From Pseudomonas frederiksbergensis (GTDB lineage: Bacteria; Pseudomonadota; Gammaproteobacteria; Pseudomonadales; Pseudomonadaceae), in the NCBI RefSeq assembly GCF_003732705.1, contig NZ_MOBR01000006.1, positions 289,171-353,170 on the forward strand: DNA of 64,000 nucleotides, read 5' to 3'. The notes beneath the pieces are model-generated. The model ran no database searches. It saw only the letters and a program-made list of their open reading frames with translations, and was not told where the DNA came from. The translations under genes and the position numbers were made by a program. Positions 19,118 through 27,285 of the stretch are shown one piece after another (position 1 is the first letter of the stretch; each line of letters starts with the position of its first letter).

Positions 19118-19699
19118 ATGTCCTGGACGCCTCCTGTTCACGTCTTGCTGTCGCCGATCACCGCCGACACTCAGGCGCAGATCGAGCAGATTCAGCTCAA
19201 ACCCTTGTTCTACGCCGCGCAGAAAGAGGCCTTGGCCCATGCCGGTGATGATGAGGACGATCAGTTTTTCGAACTGGCGAAATTGGCCACCGGGCTGTCG
19301 GTCAAGGAACTCGACCAACTCAAACGCCCGGACTACGTGAGCATCGCCCAGTACGTGCACGAAATGTCGACCCGCCCGGCTTCTTACTTTCTGGAACAGG
19401 AAGGGCAGGGAGATCCATCGGCAGAACCCGACCAAGTACAACTGCTGCAACCGCTCAACCCCGGGGGCCGCAGCATGACTGCGCTGACCCTGGAAATGCC
19501 GGTGCTGCGCGCCACCAAGGCGATGAAGAAACTGAAAACTGCCAAGGAACGCGCTGAGTTCATCACCGCCCATTGCACCGGGTTGATGATCCCCGATCTG
19601 GACCTGCTGACCGTGCCCGACTGGACACAGCTTCAGGTACGCATCGACGATTTTTTAAACAAACCGGCGGACTTCTTTCGGAGCGCGACATCGAAGTAA
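19118..19699 (+). CDS. Tail assembly chaperone E (zero-frame product)
   Basis: A 193-residue protein of the P2 gpE family, needed to fold or wrap the tape-measure protein during tail assembly. The family part is the C-terminal half (MTALTLEMPVLRATKAMKKL...); the N-terminal half, about 100 residues, is an extension not present in P2 gpE. Near its end the heptamer TTTTTTA allows a -1 shift into the E' frame. AAGGA precedes the ATG at 19118. Confidence 0.82.
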   Translation: MSWTPPVHVLLSPITADTQAQIEQIQLKPLFYAAQKEALAHAGDDEDDQFFELAKLATGLSVKELDQLKRPDYVSIAQYVHEMSTRPASYFLEQEGQGDPSAEPDQVQLLQPLNPGGRSMTALTLEMPVLRATKAMKKLKTAKERAEFITAHCTGLMIPDLDLLTVPDWTQLQVRIDDFLNKPADFFRSATSK

Positions 19700-19821
19700 T
19701 CCTCGATGTGGTGCCGCTCATTTACCCGGTAAGTGAAGCGGAAATTCTGGAATGGGACGCCGGCAAGGCATTGCGCCGCTACGACATCGCGATCACTCGC
19801 CTTGGCGTGAAACAGGAGTAG
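19118..19821 (+). CDS. Tail assembly chaperone E+E' (-1 frameshift product)
   Basis: Reading 19118-19657 and then, after a -1 slip, 19657-19821 gives a 234-residue fusion. The slip site T_TTT_TTA at 19651-19657 is in the correct phase (gat ttt tta), and the -1 frame continues KQTGGLLSERDIEVILDVV for 54 residues without a good start codon of its own. P2 makes gpE+E' in the same way at T_TTT_TTG. The tape-measure gene follows six bases after this stop, as expected. Confidence 0.78.
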
Positions 19822-19827
19822 AGCGGG

Positions 19828-21993
19828 ATGGCGGACGATAGATATTCGCTCAAATACGCAGCCCTTGACGACAGTGGGCTGGCGTTCGGTAGTACCAGCA
19901 TGGCCTCGGCCGGCACGGGCGTATTGTCAGCACAAGGCATGGGCTCGTCCGCCAGGGATCTTCTGTCTGGCCTCGGCTTGGCGCTGGAAAATGTCGGGCT
20001 CAAGCTCGGTCTGTTGACGACGGCGATTGAGTCGCTGAATTTGAAAATTTCGTCGCAACGTTTGTTGTCCCAAACGATGGGAGCTGGCGCCAAGAGTGAG
20101 CCGGCCAACGAAAAGAGTGCGGGCAAGCCCGGTAACCGTATAGAACCGCCGGACCTGCTCAAACCCGCGATAGAGATGGATTCGGCCATGGCCGATCTGA
20201 AGCAGGCAGCCCAATTGACGCCGCGCCAAAGCGCGGAAATGGTGCAGTCAACCCAGCACATCGCCAGCGCTCCGCTGGTGGCGGCCGGGGGGACTAAAGC
20301 GGTTGATCTGGTGAAGATTGAAAGCCTGGCGGCCACGGCGGGGATCGCCAGTGATCTGCCCAACGCGTCGGACCGACAGTTTGAACTGCTGCGCTTCGCC
20401 AGTGACGCTGGCGTCGCCGCGTCGGCGTTCAAAATGCCGGCTCTGGATGTCGCCGAGATGATGGCCGCCTGGCGCACGTCGATGAAGCTCAGCGGCCCTC
20501 AGGCTTTTGATCTGGCGGACGCAACCAACCATTTGGGCAAGATACCCGGTGGTGCAAAAGCGGCTGATATCGGTGCGGTTTTGCAGCGTGACGGTGTCGC
20601 CGCTACCACAGCAGGGTTGATGCCTGCCCAAGCTGCTGCGCTGACGGCGGCATTGCTGAACACGGGCACGCAAAAGTCCGACGCCGGCGCTGCGCTCAAT
20701 AGCATCACGACCGCCATGGCCAAGGGTGATCAGGTTTCTGCAAGCGAGCGAGTGGCCTGGCAACAGTTGAAGCTTGATCCCGTGGAGGTGGCTGGTCTTT
20801 TACGCCAGCAGGACAAGGCGCCGGGCGCGGTCATGTCGGTGCTTGCAGCGTTAAACGCACAGCCTGCCGAAAATCGCTCAAGGCTGGCCACCACATTGTT
20901 TGCCAACGGGGACGAAGCGGCGGTGCGCATGTCGCGCAATCTGCCTGACGTCAGCCAAGCCTTCTGGCAGGTGTCCGACAACCGCCAGTACGCCACGTCG
21001 CAGTTAGGTGACAAGGGCTCGGTGAAGCAAGACGCGCTTGTACAGTCCAGGACCCAACAGGGTCAGTGGAATGTCTTGAATGCGCGCAACGATCGTCTGT
21101 CGCTGGCCTCCGGGAATGCGCTGCTACCCATGGCTGACAGCGCGCTGGGTGCTGCCGGTTCGGTGACTGACAGACTGAGCGAATTGGCCGAAACCCATCC
21201 GAAAACCACGGCGGCTGTTGTCATTGTCATGGCAGCTATCAAGCCGTTGGTGAGTACGCTGTTCAAATCCATTGCGGATGAGGTGAGCAGCCAGGCAGCC
21301 AAGGGGGTGCTGGGTAAGGTGGCACCTCGGCTTCCCGGCCGTTTGGGAGAATTGATCTCCGAAGACTTCAGAAAAACCGGTGGCACGCCCAAACCGGATC
21401 TCAAGCTCGCGAACGCCGCCATGGCAGATGTAGAGCTCGGTCCTATGCGAGGGCTGAGCGGTTCCTTGAGCCCCGTGAAGCGCTTGATTCCTTTGGCGAC
21501 CGCGTTAAGTGTTGCCCCCATGGTGGTCGAAGGCGTGATGAACGGCGATGCCCGGATGGTCGGCGCTGGTTTGGGCACCGCTGGCGGCGCCTGGGCGGGT
21601 GTTGAAGCGGGGGCGGTCATGGGTGGCACGGCGGGTGCCTTTCTCGGTCCGTTCGGCGCCGCCTTTGGCGGGCTGGCCGGTGCGGCCGTTGGCGGATTGG
21701 CAGGCAGTTGGATCGGTCAGGAAATGGGGGCCCGGTTGGGCGAAAAACTCAGTGCGCCTGCCGACAGGCTCCTTCCTCCGGATCAGGCCGCTAAAGACCT
21801 GACCAACGCCCAAACCAACAATCAGCAAAACACGGTGAACGCCAACATCTACATCAACGGCCTCGATTCACCCAATACCACCGAATTGGCCAACCTGGTC
21901 GTGCAACACCTTTCCAACCAGTTCGCAATGATGACAACGACCAATCAACTCGCCGTGCGACGTGACACGGCCCTGACCGATGGGGTGGCTTGA
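19828..21993 (+). CDS. Tape-measure protein, tailocin A
   Basis: A 721-residue protein (P2 gpT-like) whose length sets tail length. It is rich in Ala, Gly and helix-forming stretches, has a hydrophobic segment near residues 465-490 and a Gly/Ala-rich membrane-like region near 570-635 (GAFLGPFGAAFGGLAGAAVG), and ends with NTVNANIYINGLDSPNTTEL. It lies after E/E' and before U-X-D, the P2 order. It is longer than the cluster B tape measure (561 residues), so tail A should be longer. Confidence 0.87.
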   Translation: MADDRYSLKYAALDDSGLAFGSTSMASAGTGVLSAQGMGSSARDLLSGLGLALENVGLKLGLLTTAIESLNLKISSQRLLSQTMGAGAKSEPANEKSAGKPGNRIEPPDLLKPAIEMDSAMADLKQAAQLTPRQSAEMVQSTQHIASAPLVAAGGTKAVDLVKIESLAATAGIASDLPNASDRQFELLRFASDAGVAASAFKMPALDVAEMMAAWRTSMKLSGPQAFDLADATNHLGKIPGGAKAADIGAVLQRDGVAATTAGLMPAQAAALTAALLNTGTQKSDAGAALNSITTAMAKGDQVSASERVAWQQLKLDPVEVAGLLRQQDKAPGAVMSVLAALNAQPAENRSRLATTLFANGDEAAVRMSRNLPDVSQAFWQVSDNRQYATSQLGDKGSVKQDALVQSRTQQGQWNVLNARNDRLSLASGNALLPMADSALGAAGSVTDRLSELAETHPKTTAAVVIVMAAIKPLVSTLFKSIADEVSSQAAKGVLGKVAPRLPGRLGELISEDFRKTGGTPKPDLKLANAAMADVELGPMRGLSGSLSPVKRLIPLATALSVAPMVVEGVMNGDARMVGAGLGTAGGAWAGVEAGAVMGGTAGAFLGPFGAAFGGLAGAAVGGLAGSWIGQEMGARLGEKLSAPADRLLPPDQAAKDLTNAQTNNQQNTVNANIYINGLDSPNTTELANLVVQHLSNQFAMMTTTNQLAVRRDTALTDGVA

Positions 21994-22376
21994 TGAGGCA
22001 GCAAATGGCACTCGGTACGTTCATTTTTGGCTTGTCGAGCAACTTTGCCTACGACGGTCTGGTGCGCAAGTCGGACGGTGGCTGGGTGAAGGTGGATATT
22101 TTGACCAGCAAGCCCAAATCCAGCCAGACCGGTCAAGGCCTGCAAACCCTGACGATCACTGGCAAGGCAATGTACGCGGTGGCCATGGATCGGCTCGACG
22201 AATTGCGTGCCTTGCAGGCGCTGCGGATACCGCTGCCGTTGGTCGATGGCATTGGGCGCAACTGGGGTTTGTGGCGCATCGATGATGTGTTGGAAACCCA
22301 AAGCTGCGTGATTGATGACGGCACGGCGATGTTGATCACTTGGTCGATTACCTTGGGGGAATACGTCAATGCGTAA
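21993..22376 (+). CDS. Tail protein U (P2-like)
   Basis: A 127-residue protein of the P2 gpU family (MALGTFIFGLSSNFAYDGL), involved in tail completion. It starts in the tape-measure stop codon (TGATG) and overlaps gene X by eight bases. Confidence 0.9.
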   Translation: MRQQMALGTFIFGLSSNFAYDGLVRKSDGGWVKVDILTSKPKSSQTGQGLQTLTITGKAMYAVAMDRLDELRALQALRIPLPLVDGIGRNWGLWRIDDVLETQSCVIDDGTAMLITWSITLGEYVNA

Positions 22377-22581
22377 GGTACGAACCATCGCCGGTGACTC
22401 GGTGAATCTGTTGCTCTATCGCGAAACCGAGCGCTGTGACGACGGGGCTGAAGAAGCGCTGTGGCGCCTCAATCCGACACTGGCCGAGCAAGGCCCTGTA
22501 CTGCCAGCAGGCGTCTGGGTGGTGCTGCCGGAACTTGAAACCAGGCCCGCAGCGAAAACGCCGGCAACGGCTTGGGATTAA
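22369..22581 (+). CDS. Tail protein X (LysM-like)
   Basis: A 70-residue P2 gpX-like protein with the pattern of a LysM-like domain (TIAGDSVNLLLYRETERC, NPTLAEQGPVLPAGVWVVLP). It probably sits at the inner baseplate hub together with D. Confidence 0.9.
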   Translation: MRKVRTIAGDSVNLLLYRETERCDDGAEEALWRLNPTLAEQGPVLPAGVWVVLPELETRPAAKTPATAWD

Positions 22582-22590
22582 GGAGGCTGC

Positions 22591-23619
22591 ATGGCAATCG
22601 GGTTTACGCCAGCGATAAAAATCTACGGGGCCAACGCGACCCTGATCAATCAGCGTCTGATCAGTTGGGAGCATATCGATACCGCCGGTATTGAGTCCGA
22701 TCAACTGACGTTGGTGCTCGATCTGGAAGGTCTTGAAGGGCTGCCGAGCCTGGGTGGCAAAATCGGTTTGTGCGTGGGTTATCTGGAATCCGGGCTGGTG
22801 GATAAAGGCCAGTTTGTGGTGGCCCGGCGTACGCCGACACTGTTTCCGTTTCGCGTGTCGCTGGTAGCGACCGCCGCACCGTTCAGTGCGGCGGACGAGA
22901 GCGGATTTCAACAGCGCCGTTCGGCCAGTCATGGTCCGACGACCCTCGGGGCACTGTTTCGCCAACTGACGGCCAAATACGGTTTTTCGCCGAGGGTGGA
23001 TCCGTCAGTGTCACTGATAAAGATCGCGCATATCGACCAGTCGAATGAAACCGACATGGGCTTCATTTCACGCTTGGCGACCAAGTATGGCGCCATCGCC
23101 AAACCCTTTAATGAGCTGTATGTGCTAGCGCGGCCGGGCCAGCTCAAATCGTTGTCGGGCAAGGTATTGGCGGACGTAAGACTGTCGGTTACGCACAACA
23201 ATCGCCCCGGCGACCATGCGTTCATCACCGCGACCCTTGATGATTCCGCCAAGGCCAAAACCCAGGGCTGCCAGATCAGTTGGTGGGACGCTGCAGCCGG
23301 TTTGCTGCAGATGGTTGAAACCGGGCTCGCGCCGTTCAAGACCCTGCGCCTGAATTGTCAGAACGCAGAGGAAGCGCAAGCGATTGGCGAAGGTGAAGTG
23401 CGCAAAATGGGCCGTGAAAAACTCAAGGTGAAAATCAGCTGCCCGGGCAATCCAGACTTCTCGGCTGAAGGGCTGGTCCTGCTGGACGACACATGGCCGG
23501 ACTTTATGCGTGGGCGCTGGTCGATCGACAAAGTCACCGCCAGCGGCGACCGCACCAGCAGCTATCGCTGCATGATCGACGCGACGTGCATCGATCCCGG
23601 CGCTGAAGCCATCCTCTGA
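22591..23619 (+). CDS. Late control protein D / baseplate hub (P2 gpD-like)
   Basis: A 342-residue hub protein; the family caps the tube below the sheath and binds the spike. Motifs include DQLTLVLDLEGLEGLP, the central DESGFQQRRSASH and the C-terminal WSIDKVTASGDRTSSY. AAGGAGG precedes the ATG. It is the last gene of cluster A and is followed by the tandem REPIN array. Confidence 0.92.
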   Translation: MAIGFTPAIKIYGANATLINQRLISWEHIDTAGIESDQLTLVLDLEGLEGLPSLGGKIGLCVGYLESGLVDKGQFVVARRTPTLFPFRVSLVATAAPFSAADESGFQQRRSASHGPTTLGALFRQLTAKYGFSPRVDPSVSLIKIAHIDQSNETDMGFISRLATKYGAIAKPFNELYVLARPGQLKSLSGKVLADVRLSVTHNNRPGDHAFITATLDDSAKAKTQGCQISWWDAAAGLLQMVETGLAPFKTLRLNCQNAEEAQAIGEGEVRKMGREKLKVKISCPGNPDFSAEGLVLLDDTWPDFMRGRWSIDKVTASGDRTSSYRCMIDATCIDPGAEAIL

Positions 23620-23647
23620 TCAAACCCCACACCCATTCACAGAACCC

Positions 23648-24148
23648 TGTGGGAGCGAGCCTGCTCGCGAAGACGGCAGCACATTCACCATCGATGTCGC
23701 CTGACCCACCGCTTTCGCGAGCAAGCCCGCTCCCACAGTTGGCTCAGTGTTCGACACAGCACTTACGCACAACCGAAATTCCCCTGTGGGAGCGAGCCTG
23801 CTCGCGAAGACGCCAGCACATTCACCATCAATGCCGCCTGACCCACCGCCTTCGCGAGCAAGCTCGCTCCCACAGTTGGCTCAGTGTTCTGCACAGCACT
23901 CGCGCACAACCGAAATTCCCCTGTGGGAGCGAGCCTGCTCGCGAAGACGCCAGCACATTCACCAACAATGCTGCCTGACCCACCGCTTTCGCGAGCAGGC
24001 TCGCTCCCACAGTTGGCTCAGTGTTCGACACAGCACTTACGCACAACCGAAATTCCCCTGTGGGAGCGAGCCTGCTCGCGAAGACGCCAGCACATTCACC
24101 AACAATGCTGCCTGACCCACCGCTTTCGCGAGCAGGCTCGCTCCCACA
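23648..24148. repeat. tandem REPIN array, 137-base period, about 3.7 copies
   Basis: The REPIN unit together with its spacer (GTTGGCTCAGTGTTCGACAC then GCACAACCGAAATTCCCC) is repeated with starts at 23648, 23785, 23922 and 24059, exactly 137 bases apart. Each unit has two inverted REPs. It separates cluster A from cluster B and is not coding. Confidence 0.92.
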
Positions 24149-24186
24149 GGTTTCGACCGCACCTTTCATACAGATGGAGCGCCCTC

Positions 24187-24771
24187 ATGAAGATCACTCC
24201 GATCCTCACGCAACTGCGTGCCCAATGCCCAACCCTTGCCAATCGCATCGCGGCGGGTATCGACCTCGCCACGCTGCAAGCCAACACCCCACTTACCACG
24301 CCATGCGCCTACATCGTGCCTCTCGCCGATGTCGCCAGCAAAAGCCTCGCGCAGAACCTGGCGCTGCAACCCATCCGCGACAGCTTCGAAGTGACCCTGG
24401 TGCTCGACACCACGGACGCGACAAAAGCGCTGGATCTTTTGCATGACCTGCGCGCCGAGCTGTGGCGCGCTCTGGTGGGTTTCAAGCCTGGGGCTGATTA
24501 CGACGCCATCGAATACGACGGCGGTGAATTGCTTTCCATCAACGCCAGTCGCGCGTTGTATCGCCTGCGCTTTTTTGCCGAATTCCAGCTCGGCCGCAAC
24601 CTGCCAAACCAACCGGCAGAGAGTTGGCACGAGCGTGAACTGGACGGTTTGTCGTCCTTTGCCGGGGTCACTGTGCGGGTCGATGCCATCGATCCGGCGG
24701 ACCCCAATCTGAAACGCCCAGGCCCCGACGGGCGCCTGGAAATGACTTTCTCTGGAGATGTAACCCCATGA
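24187..24771 (+). CDS. Phage tail terminator-like protein (Mu gp37-like)
   Basis: A 194-residue protein that opens cluster B. The layout (PILTQLRAQCPTLANRIAAG, FEVTLVLDTTD, RAELWRALVGF) resembles the Mu gp37/DUF1834 group, which finishes the end of the tail tube. It overlaps the DUF2635 gene by four bases (ATGA). Confidence 0.68.
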   Translation: MKITPILTQLRAQCPTLANRIAAGIDLATLQANTPLTTPCAYIVPLADVASKSLAQNLALQPIRDSFEVTLVLDTTDATKALDLLHDLRAELWRALVGFKPGADYDAIEYDGGELLSINASRALYRLRFFAEFQLGRNLPNQPAESWHERELDGLSSFAGVTVRVDAIDPADPNLKRPGPDGRLEMTFSGDVTP

Positions 24772-24950
24772 GCAAACGCATCACCGTGCTGCCGGCCCCA
24801 GGCCGTGTCGTGCCGGACCCGGGAGCGGGCGATCTGTTGCCCCTCGAGGGCCGTGAAGTGCCGGACAACGCCTGGTGGCGTCGACGTCTGGCCGATGGCG
24901 ATATCACTACCAAAGCCGTGAAAGCGGCCAAACCACAGGGAGCCAAATAA
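24768..24950 (+). CDS. DUF2635 small phage protein (Mu gp38-like)
   Basis: A 60-residue protein with the family pattern ITVLPAPGRVVPDPGAG, PLEGREVPDNAWWRRRL. It always lies just before the Mu-type sheath gene; its function is unknown. The stop shares a base with the sheath start (TAATG). Confidence 0.85.
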   Translation: MSKRITVLPAPGRVVPDPGAGDLLPLEGREVPDNAWWRRRLADGDITTKAVKAAKPQGAK

Positions 24951-26446
24951 TGGCGATCGGATTCAGCAACATCCCCGCGGACATTCGTGTTCCGCTGTTC
25001 TACGCCGAGATGGACAATTCGGCCGCCAATAGCGCGTCGTCGGCCATGCGCCGCTTGATCGTCGCCCAGGTCAACGACAACATCGCCCCGACCGACGTCG
25101 GCAAACTGGTGCTGGTGTCCAGCGTTGCGCTGGCCAAAAGCATTGGCGGCCAAGGTTCGATGTTGGCCTCGATGTATGAAACCTGGCGCAAGACTGACCC
25201 GATCGGCGAGATCTGGTGCCTGCCGCTGCACAACACCACGGGCAGCATCGCCAAAGGTGTGGTGACCCTGACCGGCACCGCGACCCAAAGCGGTGTGCTC
25301 AACCTGTACGTCGGCGGCGTTCGCGTTCAAGCGTCCATCGTCAGCGGTTTCACAGCGGCCCAAGCGGCCACTGCACTGGCGCTGAAAATCAATGCGTCGG
25401 CCGACTTGCCGGTGTCCGCTGCGGCGGCCGAAGGCGTCGTGACCCTGAGTGCCAAATGGACCGGCGACAGCGGTAACGACATCAGCCTGCAATTCAATCG
25501 CCTGGGCAAGAGCAACGGCGAAGAAACCCCGGCGGGCCTGACCTCTGCTGTTACTGCCATGACCGGCGGCGTCGGTGTACCGGATCAAGTGGCTGCCGTC
25601 GCGGCACTGGGCGATGAACCGTTCGAGTTCATCTGCATGCCGTTCTCGGACCTGAGCACCCTCAACACCTGGCAAGCCGTCATGGATGACAGCACCGGTC
25701 GTTGGTCCTGGGCCAAGCAATTGTTCGGTCACGTCTACAGTGCCAAGCGCGGCACCATCGGCACCTTGGTCGCTGCGGGCCAGGCGCGCAACGATCAGCA
25801 CATGACCATTCAGGCGCTGGAACCGGGCGTTCCACAACCGTTCTGGGTCCAGGCCGCTGCACTGGCCGCGCGCACGTCGGTGTTCATCTCCGCCGACGCC
25901 AGCCGCCCGACCCAAAGTGGCAGCCTGCCAGGTCTCGACCCGGCGCCGGCCAGTGAGCGCTTCACCCTGACCGAGCGTCAGTCGCTGCTCAACTACGGCA
26001 TCGCCACCGCGTACTACGAAGGCGGCTACGTGCGCATTCAACGTTCGATCACCACCTACCAGAAGAACGCGTACGGCCAGGCTGACAACTCCTACCTGGA
26101 CAGCGAAACCATGCACCAGTCGGCGTTCATCGTGCGCCGTCTGCAAAGCGTGATCACCAGCAAATACGGGCGCCACAAACTGGCCTCCGACGGCACCCGT
26201 TTCGGCGCCGGCCAGCCAATCGTCACCCCGAGCACCATTCGCGGTGAGCTGATTGCGCAGTACGCCAAGCTCGAACTGGAAGGCCACGTGGAAAACGCCG
26301 AGCTGTTCGCCGAGCACCTGATTGTCGAGCGCGACGTGCAGGACCCGAGCCGGGTCAACGTGCTGTTCCCGCCGGATTACATCAATGGCCTGCGCGTGTT
26401 TGCACTGCTCAACCAATTCCGCCTGCAGTACGACGACGCGGCTTGA
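24950..26446 (+). CDS. Tail sheath protein, tailocin B (Mu gpL-like)
   Basis: A 498-residue contractile sheath protein (FSNIPADIRVPLFYAEMDN). Features shared with Mu-type sheaths are the N-terminal motif, GGQGSMLASMYETWRKTDP and the C-terminal LFPPDYINGLRVFALLNQF. It is unrelated at sequence level to the P2-like sheath of cluster A. The start at 24950 is preferred to an upstream in-frame start at 24875 because it couples to the DUF2635 stop. Confidence 0.93.
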   Translation: MAIGFSNIPADIRVPLFYAEMDNSAANSASSAMRRLIVAQVNDNIAPTDVGKLVLVSSVALAKSIGGQGSMLASMYETWRKTDPIGEIWCLPLHNTTGSIAKGVVTLTGTATQSGVLNLYVGGVRVQASIVSGFTAAQAATALALKINASADLPVSAAAAEGVVTLSAKWTGDSGNDISLQFNRLGKSNGEETPAGLTSAVTAMTGGVGVPDQVAAVAALGDEPFEFICMPFSDLSTLNTWQAVMDDSTGRWSWAKQLFGHVYSAKRGTIGTLVAAGQARNDQHMTIQALEPGVPQPFWVQAAALAARTSVFISADASRPTQSGSLPGLDPAPASERFTLTERQSLLNYGIATAYYEGGYVRIQRSITTYQKNAYGQADNSYLDSETMHQSAFIVRRLQSVITSKYGRHKLASDGTRFGAGQPIVTPSTIRGELIAQYAKLELEGHVENAELFAEHLIVERDVQDPSRVNVLFPPDYINGLRVFALLNQFRLQYDDAA

Positions 26447-26471
26447 TCGCTGCGTTTGATTGCGTGATTTC

Positions 26472-26495
26472 AGCCCACCTCGCGTGGGCTTTTTA
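26472..26495 (+). terminator. terminator between sheath and tube genes of cluster B
   Basis: CAGCCCAC-CTCGC-GTGGGCTTTTT lies 19 bases before the tube gene. It could lower downstream expression relative to the sheath. Confidence 0.75.
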
Positions 26496-26513
26496 TTTGA
26501 AGGGAGAAACACC

Positions 26514-26861
26514 ATGGGTCAACTGATTGCGGGCACCTGCTACGTCAAAGTGGACGGCGCTCAACTGACCATCAATGGCGGCTGCGAAGCACCACTGATG
26601 TCCACCAAACGTGAAACCGTCGTGCCGGGTTTCTACAAGGAAACCGACATCGCACCGTCGTTCAAAGTGACGGCGCTGCACACCCCGGACTTCCCGCTCA
26701 AGCAGCTGGTAGCAGGCGTCGACATGACCGTCACCTGCGAATTCAGCAACGGCAAAGTCTACGTGCTGGCCGGCGCCTACCTCGTCGATGAACCGGCGTC
26801 CAAGGGCGACGACGCCTCGATCTCGCTGGTGTTCAACGGCGTGAAAGGGACCTGGCAATGA
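26514..26861 (+). CDS. Tail tube protein, tailocin B (Mu gpM-like)
   Basis: A 115-residue tube protein (IAGTCYVKVDGAQLTINGGC..., ending ISLVFNGVKGTWQ), the usual size and end of Mu gpM-like tube proteins. GGGAGA precedes the ATG at 26514. It overlaps the next gene by four bases. Confidence 0.92.
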   Translation: MGQLIAGTCYVKVDGAQLTINGGCEAPLMSTKRETVVPGFYKETDIAPSFKVTALHTPDFPLKQLVAGVDMTVTCEFSNGKVYVLAGAYLVDEPASKGDDASISLVFNGVKGTWQ

Positions 26862-27154
26862 GCGGCGCCGTGAAGCTTCAAGTTGCGATCGAAGCCCACG
26901 GCGAGCCCCTGACCGAACTCAACCTGCGCCGTCCGACGGTGCAGGAAGTGCGGGCGATCAAGGCGCTGCCGTACAAGATCGACAAGAGCGAAGAAGTCAG
27001 CCTGGACATGGACGTCGCGGCCAAATACATCGCGGTCTGCGCCGGCATTCCACCGTCGTCGGTCAACCAGTTGGACCTGGCTGACCTCAACGCGCTGAGC
27101 TGGGCCGTCGCGAGTTTTTTCATGAGTGCGGCGTCGGAGCCATCACCGACCTGA
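26858..27154 (+). CDS. Tail assembly chaperone, zero-frame product (cluster B)
   Basis: A 98-residue protein with the gpE/gp41-like pattern LRRPTVQEVRAIKALPY and LNALSWAVASFF. The slippery heptamer TTTTTTC lies within the SFF codons, 11 codons before the stop. Confidence 0.85.
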   Translation: MSGAVKLQVAIEAHGEPLTELNLRRPTVQEVRAIKALPYKIDKSEEVSLDMDVAAKYIAVCAGIPPSSVNQLDLADLNALSWAVASFFMSAASEPSPT

Positions 27155-27285
27155 TCGCAGTCGCCTATGACCTGGCCTGGTTCTGGAAGGTTGACCCCGA
27201 ACAGATGATGGCCAGGCCACTGGATGTGCTCCGGGAATCCCTGGAGCACGCGCAACGGATCAATGCGATGCAGCAGGTGCAGTGA
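26858..27285 (+). CDS. Tail assembly chaperone, -1 frameshift product (cluster B)
   Basis: Reading 26858-27121 and then, after a -1 slip at T_TTT_TTC (27115-27121), 27121-27285 gives 142 residues. The new tail reads HECGVGAITDLIAVAYDLAW, then ...ESLEHAQRINAMQQVQ; the DLAWFW segment is typical of the extended chaperones. The stop codon shares a base with the tape-measure start, so the extended frame is the one joined to the next gene. Confidence 0.82.

Noticed and set aside
23648..24148. possible CRISPR array (regular repeats)
   Set aside because: The 137-base units are REPINs with inverted arms, the spacers are identical to each other, not unique, and no cas genes are near.
24668..26515. 615-residue frame on the minus strand opposite the cluster B sheath
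   Set aside because: Antisense shadow of the sheath gene with low-complexity composition and no motif.
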